Shown piece by piece: positions 61,365-64,000 of a stretch of 64,000 nt of DNA (positions within the stretch are counted from its first letter, which is position 1; every line of letters starts with the position of its first letter). The stretch comes from JAAXKN01 sp050258815 (GTDB taxonomy: Bacteria > Bacteroidota > Ignavibacteria > Ignavibacteriales > SURF-24). Made by a program: the position numbers and the translations under genes. The notes under the pieces are model-generated. The model was not told the origin of the DNA and did no database searches. It saw only the letters and a list, made by a program, of their open reading frames with translations. Where the stretch lies: contig JBLMZM010000070.1 in NCBI GenBank assembly GCA_050258815.1, positions 62,001 through 126,000 on the forward strand, given 5' to 3'.

Positions 61365-62854
61365 CGACGGCGGATTTTTATTATTTGATGCCTCTGGTAA
61401 TACTTTCAGCTGCTGCTATTGTTATCATGCTGGTTATTGCTGTTTACAGGGATCACAGGACCACATTTATTCTTACGCTCGTTGGTTTTGCCGCAGCATT
61501 AATTTCAACTTTTATCATTTCACCCCTGCATACAAGGGAAATCGGGGGGCTGTTGATAGCGGATAATTATGCCGCTTTCTACTGGGGGCTGATATTTGCC
61601 GCAAGTTTTTCCATTACTCTGATGTCATATTCATATTTCAGGCACCAGGAGGAGGAGAAGGAAGAGTACTATATGCTGCTGTTAACGGCTACACTGGGTT
61701 CCGGAATTCTGGTGGTGAGCAAGCATTTTATATCCTTTTTTATGGGACTTGAAATCCTGAGCGTTTCACTTTATGCCTTAGTTTCTTATCTTCCTGAAAG
61801 GCAAAGATGCATTGAGGCGGGGATTAAATATCTGGTGCTGGCTGCTGCTTCTTCTGCATTTCTGCTCTTTGGTATGGCCCTGGTCTATGCTGAATCGGGC
61901 ACAATGGATTTTATGCGGCTGGGAGCACACATTGCATCGGTAAATGCTGCCACCCCTGTCATGCTGGCCGGGTTTTCCATGATGGTTATTGCGGTTGGTT
62001 TCAAGCTGGCCCTTGCTCCCTTTCATATGTGGACTCCGGATGTCTATGAGGGTGCTCCTGCTCCCGTTACGGCATTTGTTGCAACGGTATCCAAGGGCGG
62101 TATGTTTGCCCTTTGGTTCCGGTTCTTCCTGATGATTAATGGGTACCGGTTTAATTCTCTGGTTTTACTCTTTACCATAATTGCAATTGCTTCAATGTTT
62201 ATAGGAAACTTCCTGGCCCTGATGCAAAACAATGTAAAAAGGATACTGGCATATTCCTCTATTGCCAATTTGGGCTATCTGCTAGTTGCATTTCTGGCCG
62301 GAGGAATTATGGGCGTAGAGGCCGCTACGTTTTATCTTGTTGCCTACATAATCACAACGCTTGGTACTTTTGGCATTGTCACCGTACTATCCGACAAATA
62401 CAGGGATGCCGATAATATAGAGGATTACAGGGGGCTGTTCTGGCGCAGACCCTTTATTGCCACGGTTTTCACGGCAATGCTCTTCTCGCTGGCCGGAATT
62501 CCTCTTACGGCGGGTTTTATAGGGAAATTTTATCTTGTGGCGGCGGCCATAAACTCATCGCTCTGGCTTCCGGTTGTTATACTGGTAATTAATAGCGCAA
62601 TCAGCGTGTATTACTACCTGAAAATTGTTGTTGCAATGTACAGGCAGCCTGAAGAGGTCCCTGAGGCTGAAGTCTCTCTTTCTGGTGGCATCACATATCC
62701 CGCCCTGTCAGTAGGCGGAGGCATTGTGCTGGCTGTACTGACGGTTTTCCTGGTATGGTTTGGCACGTATCCCGCAGGAATGATTGACCTGATAAGAACT
62801 ATGGTTGCGGGCATTAGTAACGTTTCAGTCACCATGCACTCAGTGATACCTTAA
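61361..62854 (+). CDS. nuoN: NADH-quinone oxidoreductase subunit N
   Basis: 497 residues, ND2-type: FFMGLEILSVSLYALVSYLPERQRCIEAGIKYLVLAAASSAFLLFG, KLALAPFHMWTPDVYEGAPAPVTAFVATVSKG, RILAYSSIANLGYLLVAF. Last gene of the operon; 44 bp from a convergent small gene. No terminator hairpin recognised. Confidence 0.97.
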   Translation: MTTADFYYLMPLVILSAAAIVIMLVIAVYRDHRTTFILTLVGFAAALISTFIISPLHTREIGGLLIADNYAAFYWGLIFAASFSITLMSYSYFRHQEEEKEEYYMLLLTATLGSGILVVSKHFISFFMGLEILSVSLYALVSYLPERQRCIEAGIKYLVLAAASSAFLLFGMALVYAESGTMDFMRLGAHIASVNAATPVMLAGFSMMVIAVGFKLALAPFHMWTPDVYEGAPAPVTAFVATVSKGGMFALWFRFFLMINGYRFNSLVLLFTIIAIASMFIGNFLALMQNNVKRILAYSSIANLGYLLVAFLAGGIMGVEAATFYLVAYIITTLGTFGIVTVLSDKYRDADNIEDYRGLFWRRPFIATVFTAMLFSLAGIPLTAGFIGKFYLVAAAINSSLWLPVVILVINSAISVYYYLKIVVAMYRQPEEVPEAEVSLSGGITYPALSVGGGIVLAVLTVFLVWFGTYPAGMIDLIRTMVAGISNVSVTMHSVIP

Positions 62855-62898
62855 TCTCTGTGTCTATTTACGGGGGATGTCATAAACGGAAATGGATG

Positions 62899-63225
62899 CT
62901 AGAGTGTCTGCCTGATTATAAAATCATATTGGGAAGGTATTTCGAATTTCCGGTCCTTCATATATTTTTCAAATGCCGCATTCATCCATTCCCTGGAGGC
63001 GTCAAGCCTGTGGATAATTATATAATTTGTGTTGTTCTTATTGGTTATTTCATATTCCTTAATTGTAACCTTAACGGGTTCGGTTTCTCCCCTTAAGGCA
63101 ACAATCAACTGAATTGCCTTATTCTTTGAGTCAATTGAAAGTCCGGAGAGACTGCCAATACCCTCCAGCATTATATTTATAAATTTTTCTGCTCCCTTTG
63201 AAACGAGCTTATCCTTAATTCCCAT
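62899..63225 (-). CDS. Small conserved-looking protein of unknown function
   Basis: 108 residues, no signal peptide or membrane helix. Reads as an alpha/beta protein: GIKDKLVSKGAEKFINIMLEGIGSLSGLSID, then strands KAIQLIVALRGETEPVKVTIKEYEI and YIIIHRLDASREWMNAAFEKYMK. Composition is gene-like, ends cleanly before nuoN. Family not recognised; it may be a helper or lipid-binding type protein, but no assignment is made. Confidence 0.7.
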   Translation of the reverse strand: MGIKDKLVSKGAEKFINIMLEGIGSLSGLSIDSKNKAIQLIVALRGETEPVKVTIKEYEITNKNNTNYIIIHRLDASREWMNAAFEKYMKDRKFEIPSQYDFIIRQTL

Positions 63226-63271
63226 ATTTTACTTGTATATTCTTCTGATTGTATATTTCAGTGATTTTTTA

Positions 63272-63309
63272 CTCAGATATTCCGGGTTTTATGCCGGAAT
63301 ATCTGAGTG
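63272..63309. repeat. Perfect 15-bp inverted repeat hairpin
   Basis: ACTCAGATATTCCGG (63272-63286) and CCGGAATATCTGAGT (63295-63309) with an 8-nt loop, just past the stop of the barrel gene. No T run on the minus strand, so it may act as a 3' stabilising hairpin or a weak terminator. Confidence 0.65.
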
Positions 63310-63322
63310 ATGGGTAATGTTG

Positions 63323-63883
63323 TTAGTTGTGAATTCCAAACAGCAGGCCGACAGTAATTACGAAAAAGTTACTGCTCAGGTCGCCAGTACTGGCTTGTGT
63401 GGCCAGTTGTCCAAAATCATAATTAAGGAACACATAACGTATGTCTCCTGTCAGCCAGGCAGACTTGCCAAGCGGCAGTTCAAGACCGCCTCCCAGGTGC
63501 CAGCCAAAGTTCTGAGTCGTGTTATTCTGGAGGTTTTTCAGTGTCAGCTCTTGTGAGTAATCAAATGTAGTGTTATACCATCCAACTCCAATTGCCCCAT
63601 ATACTACCGGGATGGGATAGATGAGACCCGTGACCATAACAGGCCAGCTTCTAACTGTAAGCCCCCCGTCAGCATATTTTTCCTGACGGTAATTAATTGA
63701 ACCTTCTATGCCAATTGCCGGAGAAAGTTTAACTCTCAGTGCTGCCCCATACATGAGCGCTCCGTTATCGGCACTGCTGGACTTCTGCCATCCGAGCTGG
63801 GGCCCTATGCCGATCCCCTGGGCCTTTATTTCCGAAGCAACAAATACCAGCACAATCATCAAAGCCAAATACTTCTTAAACAT
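63323..63883 (-). CDS. Outer-membrane beta-barrel protein (OmpW/OmpX-like size)
   Basis: 186 residues. Signal peptide 1-21 (cleavage near IKAQG). Strand-rich barrel: IGIGPQLGWQKSS, ALMYGAALRVKLSPAIGIEGSINYRQE, VMVTGLIYPIPVVYGAIGVGWYNTTF, FGWHLGGGLELPLGKSAWLTGDIRYVFL, FFVITVGLLFGIHN. The porin_OMP_b-brl-like pattern is common in Bacteroidota. GAGGAGG precedes the ATG. Function unknown. Confidence 0.87.
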   Translation of the reverse strand: MFKKYLALMIVLVFVASEIKAQGIGIGPQLGWQKSSSADNGALMYGAALRVKLSPAIGIEGSINYRQEKYADGGLTVRSWPVMVTGLIYPIPVVYGAIGVGWYNTTFDYSQELTLKNLQNNTTQNFGWHLGGGLELPLGKSAWLTGDIRYVFLNYDFGQLATQASTGDLSSNFFVITVGLLFGIHN

Positions 63884-64000
63884 AAAGTCCTCCTCAAAAA
63901 TTCTACCGAAACATTACAATAATAATTGAACTATATTATACTATACCAATCTTCTTACATATCAATCAATACCTAAAAACAGCAGCTAAGGGTTTTTCCC

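Overview
The window looks like a chromosomal segment of a Gram-negative bacterium of the Bacteroidota/Chlorobi assemblage, most likely an Ignavibacteria-type organism. This is inferred from gene style: DUF5916 and DUF5686 outer-membrane families, many Sec-exported proteins ending in aromatic beta-strands, a 14-subunit Nuo complex with fused NuoCD, an MlaF-type ATPase, and mixed housekeeping islands. No rRNA, tRNA, CRISPR, insertion sequence or phage gene was seen.

Left part (1-25.3 kb). An rtcB-archease RNA-repair pair runs off the left edge. It is followed by a DUF5916 surface protein, a three-gene pilin-like cassette (4655-7007), a TIGR01777 epimerase, a DUF5686 protein, an RRM RNA-binding protein, radA, an orphan MlaF-type ATPase, an unknown exported protein, a lone receiver, a YbaK-type deacylase, a diheme cytochrome c, two small alpha/beta-barrel or SnoaL-type proteins, a UbiB-like kinase, a treZ plus debranching-enzyme operon, and a two-cluster ferredoxin protein.

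Middle part (25.3-47.7 kb). miaA and a family-2 glycosyltransferase overlap. A peptide-type ABC transporter is then split into two divergent arms (ATPases leftward; binding protein and permeases rightward). The rightward arm continues by overlapping reading frames into a 1192-residue kinase-NTPase-TPR protein and a sigma-54 activator whose receiver has lost its phospho-acceptor. Immediately downstream lie an inverted repeat and a well-matched -24/-12 promoter in front of a lipoprotein gene, followed by a TPR protein and a GAF-histidine kinase. I regard 27.7-42.0 kb as the most interesting system in the window: a transporter-coupled kinase/sigma-54 signalling module of unknown output. Two further -24/-12-like sites, in front of the exported protein at 13.3-14.3 kb and the pilin-like cassette, may be part of the same or another sigma-54 regulon. 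This region ends with an AlkA-like glycosylase, an ECF sigma/anti-sigma pair, an FmdB zinc ribbon, a rhodanese lipoprotein, an outer-membrane barrel, pdxH, nudC and a SanA-like gene.

Right part (48-62.9 kb). A complete nuoABCDEFGHIJKLMN operon encodes respiratory complex I, with tight ATGA overlaps between many genes. The window closes with a small unknown protein and another outer-membrane beta-barrel gene, both leftward.

Promoters, operators and terminators below are sequence-pattern calls made by eye. Family assignments rest on recognised motifs and not on database searches.
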